NCBI GenBank assembly: GCA_963776845.1
Contig: CAVZOJ010000003.1
Span: 558,001-622,000 of the forward strand
Length of the DNA: 64,000 nt
From: Roseitranquillus sp963776845
Lineage (GTDB): Bacteria; Pseudomonadota; Alphaproteobacteria; Rhodobacterales; Rhodobacteraceae
Reading direction: 5' to 3'
Part shown: positions 1 through 9,157 of the stretch, piece by piece
Position numbering within the stretch: the first letter of the stretch is position 1
Layout of the letters: each line of letters begins with the position of its first letter
Translations under genes and position numbers: made by a program
The notes under the pieces: model-generated
The model's database searches: none
Told to the model about the DNA's origin: nothing
The model's input: the letters and a program-made list of their open reading frames with translations, nothing else

Positions 1-561
1 GCGAAGGCGTGCTCGTCTGGCAGATGCGGAGGCGGAGCGTCGCGCCGAAATGTGAATCCCGGAGACAAAGTGGGCCACGGAAGCGGTCGGATGCTCTGAC
101 CGCCGCGGAGTAAAAGTCCGCCATTCTGCGCCTGAGGCGAACGAGCTGAAGGCGGGGAGATGTATTCTGTGGAACTCTACGCGCGTGTGCGGCGAGCGTG
201 CCATGTCGAGGGTCTGAGCGAGCGAGCGGCGGCCCGGTTGTTCGGGATCGACCGCAAGACGGTGTCGAAGATCCTGAAGCACTCGGTGCCCCCTGGCTAC
301 CGGCGTTCGAAGCCCCCGGTGCGCCCGAAGCTCGACCCGTTCCTGCCGATCATCGACCAGATCCTGGAGGCGGACCGGGCCCTACCGAAGAAGCAGCGGC
401 ACACGGCGCAGCGGATCTTCGAGCGGTTGCGCGACGAGCACGGCTTCACCGGCGGCATCACCATCGTCACCGACTACATCCGGGAGAAGAAGCGCCGGAC
501 ACAGGAGGTGTTCGTGCCCCTGTCGCATCCGCCCGGGCACGCCCAGGTCGACTTCGGCGAG

Positions 562-598
562 GGCGAGCCATGTCGCGCCATTGGTCCGAGCGACAATG
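562..598 (+). repeat. Class I tiny palindromic insertion (copy D) in istA
   Basis: 37 nt of extra sequence between the codons for 'DFGE' and 'ALGEIGG'. The paralogous istA (about 16195-16225) has no such insertion. Arms 567-575 (gccat-gtcg) and 591-600 (cgac-a-atggc) pair around the 15-nt core CGCCATTGGTCCGAG (576-590). The net +37 shifts the frame. Confidence 0.8.
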
Positions 599-888
599 GC
601 CCTCGGCGAGATCGGCGGGGTCCGGTGCAAGCTGCACTACTTCGCCATGGCGCTGCCGCACTCGGATGCGATCTTCATCAAAGCGTATCCGGCCGAGACG
701 ACGGAGGCGTTCTGCGACGGCCACGTCGCGGCCTTCGCCTTCTTCGGCGGGGTGCCGCTGTCGATCCTGTTCGACAGGTGGCGAAGATCCTCGGCGACGG
801 GACGCGCAGGCGGACCATCACCTTCTTGGAGTTGCAGTCGCACTACCTCTTCGAGGACCGGTTCGGTCGCCCCGGGAAGGGGAACGAG

Positions 889-930
889 TGAGCCATTGAA
901 GGCGCCATTGGTTCGAGCCCAATGGCGAAC
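889..930 (+). repeat. Class I tiny palindromic insertion (copy A) in istA
   Basis: Net 39 nt of extra sequence between 'GRPGKGN' and 'GNVEGVIGF'. The other istA reads straight through ('GKGNDKGAVEGIVG' near 16495-16525). A 7-bp stem (892-898 gccattg with 920-926 caatggc) encloses a loop with the core CGCCATTGGTTCGAG (902-916). It introduces a TGA in the istA frame. Confidence 0.8.
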
Positions 931-1540
931 GGCAACGTGGAGGGCGTCATCGGCTTCGGTCGGCGGAACATCCTGGTGCCGATGCCCCGGTTCAAGAGCT
1001 TCGAGGCGCTGAACGACGCAGTGCCTCAAACGCCAGGACGCCGTGCTCCGAGGGCATTCCGAGACGATCGGCGAGCGGCTGCTCCGAGACCTCGATGCTC
1101 TGATGGTGCTGCCGCCCACGCCCTACGACGCCTGCGAGAAGGTCAGCACGCGCGCCACCTCGATCTCGATGGTGCGCTACCGCGGCAACGACTACTCTGT
1201 GCCGGTCGCCTATGCCCATCACGAGGTCCAGGTCCGCGGCTATGTCGGCAAGGTCGTGATCGGCGCCGGGACCGACATCATCGCGCGGCATCGGCGGTCC
1301 TACGAGAAGGCCGACATGGTCTTCGACCCGCTGCACTTCCTGCCGCTCCTGGAGCGGAAGATCGGAGCCCTCGATCAGGCGGCGCCGCTCCAGGGCTGGG
1401 AACTGCCGCAGGCGTTCGCCACGCTGCGCCGGTTGCTCGAGGCCCGGATGGGCAAGCCGGGCAAGCGCGAGTACGTGCAGGCCCTGCGGCTCCTCGAGAC
1501 CTTCGAGATGGACCATGTCCACGGCGCCGTGCGCCAGGCC

Positions 1541-2476
1541 AAGGAGTTCGAGTTCAGCCAAGGCGTCCAGAGCGGGCGGACCTACTGGAAATGGTTCCAT
1601 CTCTGGAAGAGCCAGGGCGACGAGGGGCTGTTCGAAGCTACCGGAACTGTGGCGGACACTCCCGGTATTCGGACGAAGTCGAGGCCTATGTGCGTCAGAC
1701 GGTCATCTCCATTGCCGAAAGAGTTGGCGCGGCCATCGAAGCGGAAAACAAGCGTCGTATCAGTCAAGCTGTGCCGGAGGCCGGGCTGCCGGTTGTTGGC
1801 TACGACTATGTGCATAAGGTTATCGTGGAGAGGGCGCCGCTCGACCACGCTATCAGGCAGAAAGGATGGGACCTCGCCTACAAGGATTTGCACTCCTTGG
1901 GGTTGGGGATCCAGACCAGCCGTGCTCTCGAGCGCGTGGCGATCGACGAGTACACGGTCGATCTCATGGTGCTCATGCGCGATACTGGTCTTTTTGATCA
2001 TCTCCCGGCCTCAGTGCGGTAATTCATCGGCCTTGATGGCGAGGCCTGTCGCGTCACGCTTTCGGCGGCGATCGACGTTCACACGCGGTGTCTGCTTGCT
2101 CTGCAGATCGTGCCGCCGGGCCATGAGAGCCCGCTGCGTGACACGGTCGAGATGATCTACATGAATAAGGCGCCAATCTCGGATGCCGCGCGGTGCCGCT
2201 TCACATGGCACCAGTCTGGCGCGCCCGAGATGATCGTCCTTGATCGCGGCCGCCGATTACGTTTCCGACGAGGCCTACGATGTTCTGGCGTCACTAGGTA
2301 TCACGAACATGGGGGCACCCGCGGCGAAGCCCTGGTTGAAGCCATTTATCGAACGGGTATTCCGCACAATCCACGAAGATCTCCTACAGCGGTTTTCCGG
2401 GCCCACGTTCAGCAACGTTGTCCAAAGGGGCGAAAACGACCCCGCCAAACGCGCCACGTTGACACTTGAAGCCTTC
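1541..2476 (+). pseudogene. tniA/tnsB-like Mu-type transposase, 5' part, split by IS5 insertion and inversion
   Basis: The reading starts within the truncated istA and encodes a helix-turn-helix module ('SGRTYWKWFHLWKSQGDEGLFEA') and a DDE core: first Asp in 'LSAAIDVHTRCLLAL', second in 'MIVLDRG', Glu in 'KPFIERVFRTIHEDL'. This is the Mu/TnsB/TniA type of transposase. The copy is damaged: a lost base near 1638, an in-frame TAA at 2020-2022 and a frameshift near 2245. The frame that reaches the IS5 edge at 2476 ('TLTLEAF') continues in phase in the fragment at 20075-19367 on the other strand once one copy of the 4-bp target duplication CTTC is removed. The two pieces are therefore one gene parted by the IS5 insertion and the later inversion. 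Confidence 0.85.
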
Positions 2477-3632
2477 GGAAGCTCTGAAGAACCTCGGCAG
2501 CGGGCGATGATCTGTTAGGCTGGCGGCGACCTCGCTGGAGCCGCCTGATGAAACAGACTACCTTCGCCTCGCTGGCCTACGCCGGGAAGAAGAAGCGCAC
2601 GCGGCGCGAGGCGTTTCTCGCCGAGATGGAGGCGGTGGTGCCCTGGGCTCGTCTGACGGCGCTGATCGAGCCGCACTACCCGAAGGCGGGGCCGAAGGGC
2701 GGACGGCCGCCGATGCCGCTGGAGGTCATGCTTCGGGTCTACTGCCTTCAGCAGTGGTACGCGCTGTCGGACCCGGCGGCCGAAGAGGCGCTCTACGACA
2801 GCGACGCGATGCGCCGGTTCGCCGGGCTCGAACTGGGCGACGACGCGATCCCGGACGAGACGACGATCCTCAACTTCCGCCATCTGCTGGAGCGGCACGA
2901 GCTGACCCGTGCGATCTTCGAGGCGGTGAACGCCTATCTACGCGAGCGGGGCATCCTGTTGCGCGAGGGCACGCTGGTCGATGCGACGCTGATCGATGCG
3001 CCCAGCTCGACCAAGAACAAGCAGGGCGCCCGCGATCCGGAGATGACCAGCACGAAGAAGGGAAATGCCTGGTACTTCGGCATGAAGGCGCATGTCGGCG
3101 TCGATATCGACAGCGGCGTGGTCCACACCCTGGAGACCAGCACCGCCAAGATGCACGACAGCCAGAAGTTCGACGAGCTGTTGCACGGCGACGAGCACGC
3201 GGTGTTCGGCGACAAGGGCTATGTCAGCGGCGAGCGCGAGGCGGCGTTCCGCGCCCGGGGCAAGGTCTGGGGCGTGATGCGCAAGGCGCCCAAGGGCGGC
3301 AGGCTGCACCCCATCGACGAGCGCATCAACCGGATCATCGCCAGCCTGCGGGCCAGGGTCGAGCATCCGTTCCGGGTGATGAAATGCCAGTTCGGCTACC
3401 GCAAGACCCGCTACCGCGGGCTGGCGAAGAACGAGGCGCAACTGTTCTCGCTCTTCGGGCTCGGCAACCTGTTCCTGGTCCGACGACGGTTGATGGCCTG
3501 AGGCGGAATCCGCCTTAAATCATCGAACTGCCTCAAACCGCACCCCGAGCGGACTCGAATTGCCGCGCCGCCCGGCGTTCCGGTCGTCCGACGCCGATGC
3601 AATGCCGAGGGCGCGCGTTGATCAGACCTTCC
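2477..3632 (+). mobile_element. IS5-family insertion sequence, copy 1 (identical to copy at 20076-21231)
   Basis: Terminal inverted repeats are GGAAGCTCTGAAGAA on the left (2477) and, read from the right end (3632), GGAAGGTCTGATCAA. One transposase gene fills the centre. The left flank ends CTTC and the right flank begins TCAA, so this copy lacks its own target duplication. The matching CTTC and TCAA lie at the opposite ends of copy 2. Confidence 0.92.
2548..3501 (+). CDS. IS5-family transposase
   Basis: 317 residues, the full length for this group. An N-terminal DUF772-type segment ('GRPPMPLEVMLRVYCLQQWYALSDPAAEE') precedes the DDE transposase domain: Asp in 'TLVDATLIDAPSS', Asp in 'VFGDKGYVSG', Glu in 'RARVEHPFRVMKCQFGYRKTRYRGL'. 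The DDE enzyme cuts and joins the element ends. The protein is identical to the copy at 20207-21160, which means recent transposition, and both look intact. ATG start; the 70 bp between the left inverted repeat and the ATG are untranslated. Confidence 0.95.
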   Translation: MKQTTFASLAYAGKKKRTRREAFLAEMEAVVPWARLTALIEPHYPKAGPKGGRPPMPLEVMLRVYCLQQWYALSDPAAEEALYDSDAMRRFAGLELGDDAIPDETTILNFRHLLERHELTRAIFEAVNAYLRERGILLREGTLVDATLIDAPSSTKNKQGARDPEMTSTKKGNAWYFGMKAHVGVDIDSGVVHTLETSTAKMHDSQKFDELLHGDEHAVFGDKGYVSGEREAAFRARGKVWGVMRKAPKGGRLHPIDERINRIIASLRARVEHPFRVMKCQFGYRKTRYRGLAKNEAQLFSLFGLGNLFLVRRRLMA

Positions 3633-4004
3633 TCAACAAGCCCTCCCTCGCGTCGGCAATTGACCGAGAGGCGAGCGCTGTCGGTCGCGGCGCTCCTTGC
3701 TCGCAGCGGCCTCCGCCTCGGATGTCTTGCGTGCCAACGTGCGCTTCGCCGTAAGGTGTTGCTGCGTTTCGTCGGGTGCGCCAGATCCTCGTCGTTACTG
3801 CTGCTTTAGGTTCATGCAGCCTAGCGCGCCAACGCCTGTTCGAGCGGAACCCGCTCGACCGTAGAGCTTTTCAGTGCGAACTCGCGGCTGCCGACCTCTT
3901 CTGGTCGGATCGTGTCCATCTCATACGTCCCGAATAAGCAGACCGCCGTGCGGAAATTTCGTCTGCCCTCCCCGCTCCAGCGGCGCCGACCAATCTCCGC
4001 GCGT
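3633..4004. other. Non-coding or unassigned 372 bp right of IS5 copy 1
   Basis: No convincing gene. A short minus-strand reading (4024-3821) ends 'EEVGSREFALKSSTVERVPLEQALA' and looks protein-like, but it overlaps the 3' end of the exonuclease-family gene and has no recognisable start. Before the inversion this sequence was joined to what now lies right of 21231 (target duplication TCAA). Across that junction a frame '..TPFACHSLLNKPSLASAIDREA..' is open; I do not recognise it. Confidence 0.4.
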
Positions 4005-5117
4005 TCATGTCCGACCTTCGGCATCCATCGCTTGCGCCGCCTCGATAGACCTTTCGGCCTCTTCGAGGTCGTCGGGATGCGGCTCGGGCGCTGCCTGCAA
4101 GAGAGCAGTTCCCGGAGCGTGGCAGAGACGGGCCATGACGGGCAGGTGATCGGAGCCGATGTCCGGGAGCACCGCGAATTCGAGTACGCCGAAGGTGTCC
4201 TGAAACAGCACCTGATCCAGAGGCCACGTCACGACCACGCTGTCGGACCTGAAGGTGGGATAGAAGCCACGGCCGATCCTGGGGTCCAGCAGGCCGCCGA
4301 TCCGGGCGGCGCGCCGGGTCACGGGCTCCCAAGGGACGGCGTTGAAGTCTCCGGCGACAATCGTGGCCGATGCCGAGGACCGCGCCAGCAATGCCGAGGC
4401 GAGGAGTGAACCGTCGCGGAGCGTCGTCGGCTGCGACCAGCCGAGCGGCGGGTGTGGATGCACGCCGACGAACTGAATGACCTCGCCGCTGGGCAGCTCC
4501 ACTCCCGTCACCGCCGTCGGCGTGTACGCATCGAACAGGAACCGGAACTCGGGCGAGACCAGCGGCAGCTTCGACAGCAGGTGCATCCCGAAGGCGCCGT
4601 GGCCTTCCGGGATGAACTGCTCTTTTTCCAGAAAGATTGCTTGCAGCGGCGCGAGGTGCCGGTCCCACCACGCATCCGTCTCCATGACCAGTAGGAGGTC
4701 CGGGTTCACGTCGTCCACGAGGTTCAGGAAGTCGCTCGCGTCTTCGTTCCGCGCCTGCACGTTCGCGATCATGAGGGTCAGGGAGCTCTCGGGTTCGCAA
4801 CTCTCCGGACCGACCGCGGCGTTGGCCGGCACGCCGCTGAACGGATACAGCTTGATCGCGTGATAGCCGAGGGCGAGCACGCCGAGCGTGCAGACGACCC
4901 AGCCGAACCTGCCGATCTGCGAACGAAGGGCGGCGGCCCCGGCAAGAAGCAGAACCAGAGCGACCGCAAATTGCAGGCGCGGAAAGTCGAGAAACCTGAT
5001 CCACCACGTGTTGGTTTCGATCAGCGGCAGGAACGACACCGCCACCGCGACGACCAGCAGGCTCAGGACCACTCCTGCCGCCCATCTGCCCCACCTGAAC
5101 TCGCCAAAATCTGACAC
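4005..5117 (-). CDS. Membrane-anchored endonuclease/exonuclease/phosphatase-family protein
   Basis: 370 residues. Three N-terminal membrane segments (about residues 10-95) precede a cytoplasmic or periplasmic EEP (DNase I-like) domain. The family's metal and catalytic positions are visible in order: Asn in 'LMIANVQARN', Glu in 'LLLVMETDAWWD', His in 'VGVHPHPP', 'AGDFNAVPW', and the terminal 'GSDHLPVMARL'. Known relatives are putative hydrolases of phosphodiester or phosphomonoester bonds; the substrate of the membrane-anchored subgroup is not established. The frame is intact although the gene lies within the IS-rich, inverted segment. It stands alone on its strand, with 334 bp to the next gene upstream. 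Confidence 0.85.
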   Translation of the reverse strand: MSDFGEFRWGRWAAGVVLSLLVVAVAVSFLPLIETNTWWIRFLDFPRLQFAVALVLLLAGAAALRSQIGRFGWVVCTLGVLALGYHAIKLYPFSGVPANAAVGPESCEPESSLTLMIANVQARNEDASDFLNLVDDVNPDLLLVMETDAWWDRHLAPLQAIFLEKEQFIPEGHGAFGMHLLSKLPLVSPEFRFLFDAYTPTAVTGVELPSGEVIQFVGVHPHPPLGWSQPTTLRDGSLLASALLARSSASATIVAGDFNAVPWEPVTRRAARIGGLLDPRIGRGFYPTFRSDSVVVTWPLDQVLFQDTFGVLEFAVLPDIGSDHLPVMARLCHAPGTALLQAAPEPHPDDLEEAERSIEAAQAMDAEGRT

Positions 5118-5451
5118 GCCGACCTCCCCATGGCAAAGTGCGTGGGCCTCCGCCTTGTTCCTCTCTCGGCTCGAGCCCTCGCGGGCATCGACGAGTTACG
5201 CGATTGATCAAGGCCGCCCCGCTGGGACCACGATCATACCAGAACGTTACGAATCGTCCCGCTGCCGGCGCACGCAGGTGTTCCGGCGTCACCAACTCTT
5301 GCCGACGGAAAGCCTGCGCAACATCGGCGGACTTTCCCCCCTTGCGTGCGACGCGCTCGGACTCGCATCCCGGCCGACGCGGCCGCGAGCGAGGTCCGGC
5401 GCGCGCCGGCCGTGAGAGACGTCGGGCGCGCCCGACGACCGATGAGCCCGC
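5118..5451. other. 334-bp intergenic stretch with two perfect palindromes
   Basis: No supported gene. It holds the upstream region of the exonuclease-family gene and, next to the 3' end of the PhnA-like gene, a 14-bp palindrome (5396-5409, ccggcgcgcgccgg) and a 16-bp palindrome (5421-5436, gtcgggcgcgcccgac). These may form a terminator-like structure for the minus-strand gene at 5452, but no T-run follows. Confidence 0.5.
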
Positions 5452-6480
5452 TCAGAAGCGGTCGTCGAGCCGGTCGCCGAGGACCCCATCGGGTCTCCCG
5501 GCGAGTGCGCCCGCGACGGCAGCCGCGAGTCCCAGCAGCGATGCGATCGTGAGCCACCACGCCGTCGTCGCCAATGCAGAGGTCGCCGCTTGCGCCGTCT
5601 CGAGCGCCCGCTGTTGGATTTGGTTCAGCGTCTGTCGCAGCTGGTCGACGGCCTCCTGAATCCGGCTTTCGACCGTCTGCACGACCTGCTCGGTCTCCTC
5701 CGGCGTGATTCCGAGGCGCCGCTCGAGCACGGTCAGCACCTCCTGCCGGTCCTCATCTGAAAAAACGGCGTCGGGTCCGGTTACGAGGCTGTCAACGGCT
5801 TCGTTGACGTCCTCGCCGATGTCGCCCGGTGTCCGCAGGGCATCTGCCAGGGCGTCCCGCACGATGTTGAGGGCGCGCTGCTGCTCCTGCTGGCTCACGA
5901 CGTTGCGGAAGGCGTCCTGCGCCTCGCGACGGAGTTGCGCGATCGTGATGTTGTTCTCCTCGAGCGTCTGCTGCACCTCGGGCGGCAAATCCTCGAGCGA
6001 GACCTGCGCGGCAAGCTCGGAGAAGTCGGGGAACGAGAAATCGTCAGGCGCCACCGCCTCAGCCACGTTCGCCGCCCCCCGCGCGGTGTTGCCGACCATC
6101 GTCGAGGCTGCGCCGAAGATCGCGCCGCCGCCGGCAATCGCTGCCCACGCCAGGAGCAGGGTGGCGAGTGCCCAGACCGCCGCGCCGTGAAGCAGCGACG
6201 AGATCGTCCGCGGAACGCCGGCAAGGCGCGCCCCGGCATAGCCGCCGGCCGCCAGCGCGATCATCTGGGTCAGCACGATGTAGGTGCCAGAGCCGACCCC
6301 GACGCCGGAGAGCGGGCTCTCCTCGTAGAGCGGGTCGACGGCGGTCGCACCGATCGCGAGCCCGAGCGTCGTGAAGAACACCATCAGCGCCATCGCGACG
6401 ACGGTGCCGACGAAGATCGCTCCCCACGAGACCCGCCGCACGGGGCCGGCGGTTGCCCTTGCTGTATCCGTTGCCGTCAT
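5452..6480 (-). CDS. PhnA-like integral membrane protein of unknown function
   Basis: 342 residues from the ATG at 6480, chosen because AGGAAGG lies just upstream; an in-frame start at 6543 adds 21 residues without a good ribosome site. Layout: a Gly/Ala-rich hydrophobic N-terminal half with about three membrane segments ('SWGAIFVGTVVAMALMVFFT', 'MIALAAGGYAGARLAGVPRT', 'AVWALATLLLAWAAIAGGG'), a central acidic, Gln-rich stretch of about 150 residues likely to be helical or coiled coil, and a last membrane segment ('WLTIASLLGLAAAVAGALAG'). This arrangement matches proteins often labelled 'PhnA-like', whose function is not known. Frame intact. Confidence 0.7.
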   Translation of the reverse strand: MTATDTARATAGPVRRVSWGAIFVGTVVAMALMVFFTTLGLAIGATAVDPLYEESPLSGVGVGSGTYIVLTQMIALAAGGYAGARLAGVPRTISSLLHGAAVWALATLLLAWAAIAGGGAIFGAASTMVGNTARGAANVAEAVAPDDFSFPDFSELAAQVSLEDLPPEVQQTLEENNITIAQLRREAQDAFRNVVSQQEQQRALNIVRDALADALRTPGDIGEDVNEAVDSLVTGPDAVFSDEDRQEVLTVLERRLGITPEETEQVVQTVESRIQEAVDQLRQTLNQIQQRALETAQAATSALATTAWWLTIASLLGLAAAVAGALAGRPDGVLGDRLDDRF

Positions 6481-6599
6481 GATGCTGTCCTTCCTAAACT
6501 GGTGGTTGGAAGGTCCAACAACTTGCACGCCGAGTCGTTGCATCGAGCGTTGCCAGACGGCGGCGCGGGCGCACCTCAGCCGGAGCTCTTCGTCCCATC

Positions 6600-7330
6600 G
6601 TCAAGTCGCGAGGAGCAAGGCGGCATAGTCCGTTCCCGCGCCGAGGAACGGCCAGAGCCGGCTCTCCCGCTCCATCCCATCCTTCCAGCTGCGCCCGCAC
6701 ACAGCACGTTGTCGCTGAGCATCTCCACCGGATGCGGGGCTCGGTGTGCCCCGAACCGCTTCTCGACCGCCTCGAGCATCATGTCTCGCACGTCCGATCC
6801 ACTGATGCCGGCGTTCGCCACGGCCCGCCAGGCAATGATCTCCCGATCGTGGGCGTCGATGAGGAATGCGCCGCGGATGACGTCGCCGTTCCAGCACGTG
6901 AACTCGAACCCGTCGCTGCACCACCGCAGGTTCGAGCGCATGACGACGACCTTGCCGTCGTGGGTGCGCGCCGGTCGCTCGGTATGGCTCCGCGCGAGAA
7001 GCAGGCTGTTGGCCTGCATGATCCGGTAGGTGCGCTTGTGGTTCACCGGCGCCAGCCCCCGCGCGCGCAGCTACCGGTTCAGCAGCGCCGTGACCCGCCG
7101 GTAGCCGTAGGTCGGCCGCGCCGCCACCAGCTTCGCGATCAACGGCAGAACGTTCGCGGCTCACTTGAACGCATGGCGTTCGCCACTCACCGTCTTGCGC
7201 TTTGTGATAGCGCCGCCGCGGCTTGGTCCTCCCGCTCAGCCGGTCGTGCAGGTTCGAACGTGCCACGCCCAGCACCTCGGCGACGGCCTTCATCGGGAAC
7301 CGTCCTTCAGTGGCGACTTCGCGAGCAACG
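6600..7330 (-). pseudogene. IS3-family transposase (OrfB-type) remnant
   Basis: Read right to left it begins 'REVATEGRFPMKAVAEVLGVARSNLHDRLSGRT', the opening of an IS3-family OrfB, then loses frame. It resumes as 'MNHKRTYRIMQANSLLLAR' and the rve segment 'DGFEFTCWNGDVIRGAFLIDAHDREIIAWRAV' to 'EMLSDN', and then collapses before the conserved C-terminal half. At least one frameshift and a 3' loss; no inverted repeats seen. Confidence 0.75.
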
Positions 7331-7575
7331 TCGGTTTTTTTTGCCCGTGACTTCTCCGGAGTCTCCTTGGCTCCAAGGCCATGCCTGGATGTCCGGTCAA
7401 AACGGGGGCCAGTTCAGCTCGGATCGGCCCCTCGCTGCCTCCCGATGCCACCTTCCAGTGATCTGAAGCCTTGATGTGCATCATCGTGGTGCGTCGAGGC
7501 GCGATCTAGGCAGGGGCGTAGTAAAGGCGGCCAGTGCGCGACCGCGACGCGGCGTGCTTGAGAACTGAGGGCCAG

Positions 7576-9147
7576 ATGGTCGTCAAGGAATACAACAAGA
7601 TCGAGCGCGCGACGTACATGAGCCGCGGTGAGGTCGGAAGACTTGGAACGGCGGTTCTCTTCGTCGTCGGCGTGATGATCTTCACGGGCGCGCGCTTCGC
7701 CGATGTCGAGCAGGCGTACCTGCTCGTGGCGGCGGCGGTGATCGGCGCGTACATGGCGATGAACATCGGCGCCAACGACGTGGCCAACAACGTCGGCCCG
7801 GCTGTAGGCTCGTTCGCGCTGTCGCTGACGGGCGCCATCCTGATCGCCGCGGTGTTCGAGGCCGCTGGCGCGATCATTGCCGGTGGCGACGTGGTCAAGA
7901 CGGTCAAGGACGGCATCGTGGACCCCGCAGACCTCGAGAGTTCCGACGACTACGTCTGGGTGATGATGGGTGCGCTCGCCGGGGCCGCGATCTGGCTCAA
8001 CGGCGCCACGTGGCTCGGCGCGCCGGTCTCGACCACCCATTCGATCGTCGGTGGCGTCATGGGCGCGAGCGTCGCGGCGGCCGGATGGGAGATCGTCAAC
8101 TGGAGCTCGGTTGGCAGCATCGCCGCAAGTTGGGTGATCTCGCCTGTGATGGGCGGATTGATCGCGGCCGGGCTGCTCTACGTCCTTAAAAGAATGGTGC
8201 TGTTCCGCGAGGATCCGGTCGAGGAGGCGGAGCGCGTATTGCCGGCGCTGATCGGCCTGATGGGCTGGGCGTTCACGACCTACCTGGCGATCAAGGGCAT
8301 CAAGCAGCTCGTGTCGGTCTCGTTTCCGGTAGCGATGCTGCTCGGCATCGTAATTGGGGTGATCATCTACTTCGCCGTCCGCCCGATCATACGTCGCGCC
8401 CGTCCGAAGCTGACGCGCGACCGCGACGGGGTGAACCGGCTCTTCACCATTCCGCTCATCTTTGCCGCCGCATTGCTGAGCTTTGCCCACGGAGCGAACG
8501 ACGTTGCAAACGCGGTGGGGCCGCTGGCAGGCGTGGTCGACGTGCTGTCCGCTGGGGAAGGCGGTGGCTCCGTCGCCATCCCGCTCTGGGTAATGGGGAT
8601 CGGCGCGCTCGGCATTTCGGTGGGCCTGGCGCTCTTCGGGCCGAAGCTGATCAGGACCGTCGGATCGGAGATCACCGAACTGGACCGCGCACGGGCGTTC
8701 TGCATCGCCCTCTCGGCCGCGATTACGGTGATTGTGGCGAGCCAGCTCGGCATGCCGATCAGCTCGACGCATGTGGCGCTCGGCGCCGTCTTCGGCGTGG
8801 GCTTCCTGCGCGAGTGGCTGGATCAGCGGATCGGAAAGGTGGCGGAGGACGTTCTGGCGCGCCACCGCGGCGCGCCCGACTTCGCCGAGGTCGAGGCGGT
8901 CCTGTGGCAGTTCCGCAATGCGCCTGTCGAAGAGAAGCAGCGCCTTCTGAAACAGCTGAAGGCGATGGGACCCGAGGCGGTCATCACCGCCGCGCAACGG
9001 AAGGAGTTGCAGAAGGCGCTCAAGCGTCAGCTCGTCAGCCGCGCCTCGCTTCTGAAAATCGCGTCGGCGTGGGTGATCACGCTTCCGGTCTCCGCCTTCT
9101 TCGCCGCGATGTTCTACTTCGTGCTGAGGGGGATGCTCCTGCCGTGA
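7576..9147 (+). CDS. PiT-family inorganic phosphate permease
   Basis: 523 residues from the ATG at 7576 (GAGGGCC just upstream); an in-frame ATG at 7534 is less likely. It carries both PiT signature repeats: 'MNIGANDVANNVGPAVGS' in the N-terminal half and 'FAHGANDVANAVGPLAG' in the C-terminal half. Each is followed by the 'GAPVSTTHSIVGGVMG' and 'GMPISSTHVALGAVFGVG' motifs. About ten or more membrane segments are split by a cytoplasmic loop. PiT proteins carry metal-phosphate in symport with protons (or sodium). A charged linker (about residues 420-490) precedes a last membrane helix. The gene is followed after 10 bp by a sodium/phosphate cotransporter gene, so the pair forms a phosphate uptake unit. 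Confidence 0.9.
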   Translation: MVVKEYNKIERATYMSRGEVGRLGTAVLFVVGVMIFTGARFADVEQAYLLVAAAVIGAYMAMNIGANDVANNVGPAVGSFALSLTGAILIAAVFEAAGAIIAGGDVVKTVKDGIVDPADLESSDDYVWVMMGALAGAAIWLNGATWLGAPVSTTHSIVGGVMGASVAAAGWEIVNWSSVGSIAASWVISPVMGGLIAAGLLYVLKRMVLFREDPVEEAERVLPALIGLMGWAFTTYLAIKGIKQLVSVSFPVAMLLGIVIGVIIYFAVRPIIRRARPKLTRDRDGVNRLFTIPLIFAAALLSFAHGANDVANAVGPLAGVVDVLSAGEGGGSVAIPLWVMGIGALGISVGLALFGPKLIRTVGSEITELDRARAFCIALSAAITVIVASQLGMPISSTHVALGAVFGVGFLREWLDQRIGKVAEDVLARHRGAPDFAEVEAVLWQFRNAPVEEKQRLLKQLKAMGPEAVITAAQRKELQKALKRQLVSRASLLKIASAWVITLPVSAFFAAMFYFVLRGMLLP

Positions 9148-9157
9148 GATCCGTTCA

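Larger units (their letters stand above)
62..1540 (+). mobile_element. IS21-family element, copy 1, 3' truncated
   Basis: The left end resembles that of the second IS21 in the window (15654-18332): both have an 'aaagt.ggccacgg.agcgg' block followed by a 'taaaagtc.gcca' block ahead of istA, the usual repeated transposase-binding sites of IS21. The istA-like reading extends to about 1540. There the sequence changes abruptly to a different (Tn7-like) transposase, and no istB or right end remains. The exact left boundary is inferred. Confidence 0.75.
160..1540 (+). pseudogene. istA: istA transposase, copy 1, broken by two small hairpin insertions and two deletions
   Basis: IstA is the DDE transposase of IS21. 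It starts at the ATG at 160 with an N-terminal helix-turn-helix ('RLFGIDRKTVSKILKHSVPPGY') and runs into the rve core ('HAQVDFGE'). At 562-598 a 37-nt insertion moves the reading frame by +1. A deletion of about 13 nt near 775 restores the frame. At 889-930 a second insertion brings an in-frame stop at 889-891. A further deletion near 1030 shifts the frame again, after which the C-terminal half ('RGNDYSVPVAYAHHEV', 'DMVFDPLHFLPLLE') reads in frame 2. The protein lines up residue by residue with the second istA at 15772-17383, so each lesion can be located precisely. Not functional. Confidence 0.85.

Noticed and set aside
160..891. Reading 160-891 as an intact 243-residue protein
   Set aside because: Residues after about 135 are a wrong-frame product behind the first hairpin insertion, and the end comes from a stop inside the second.
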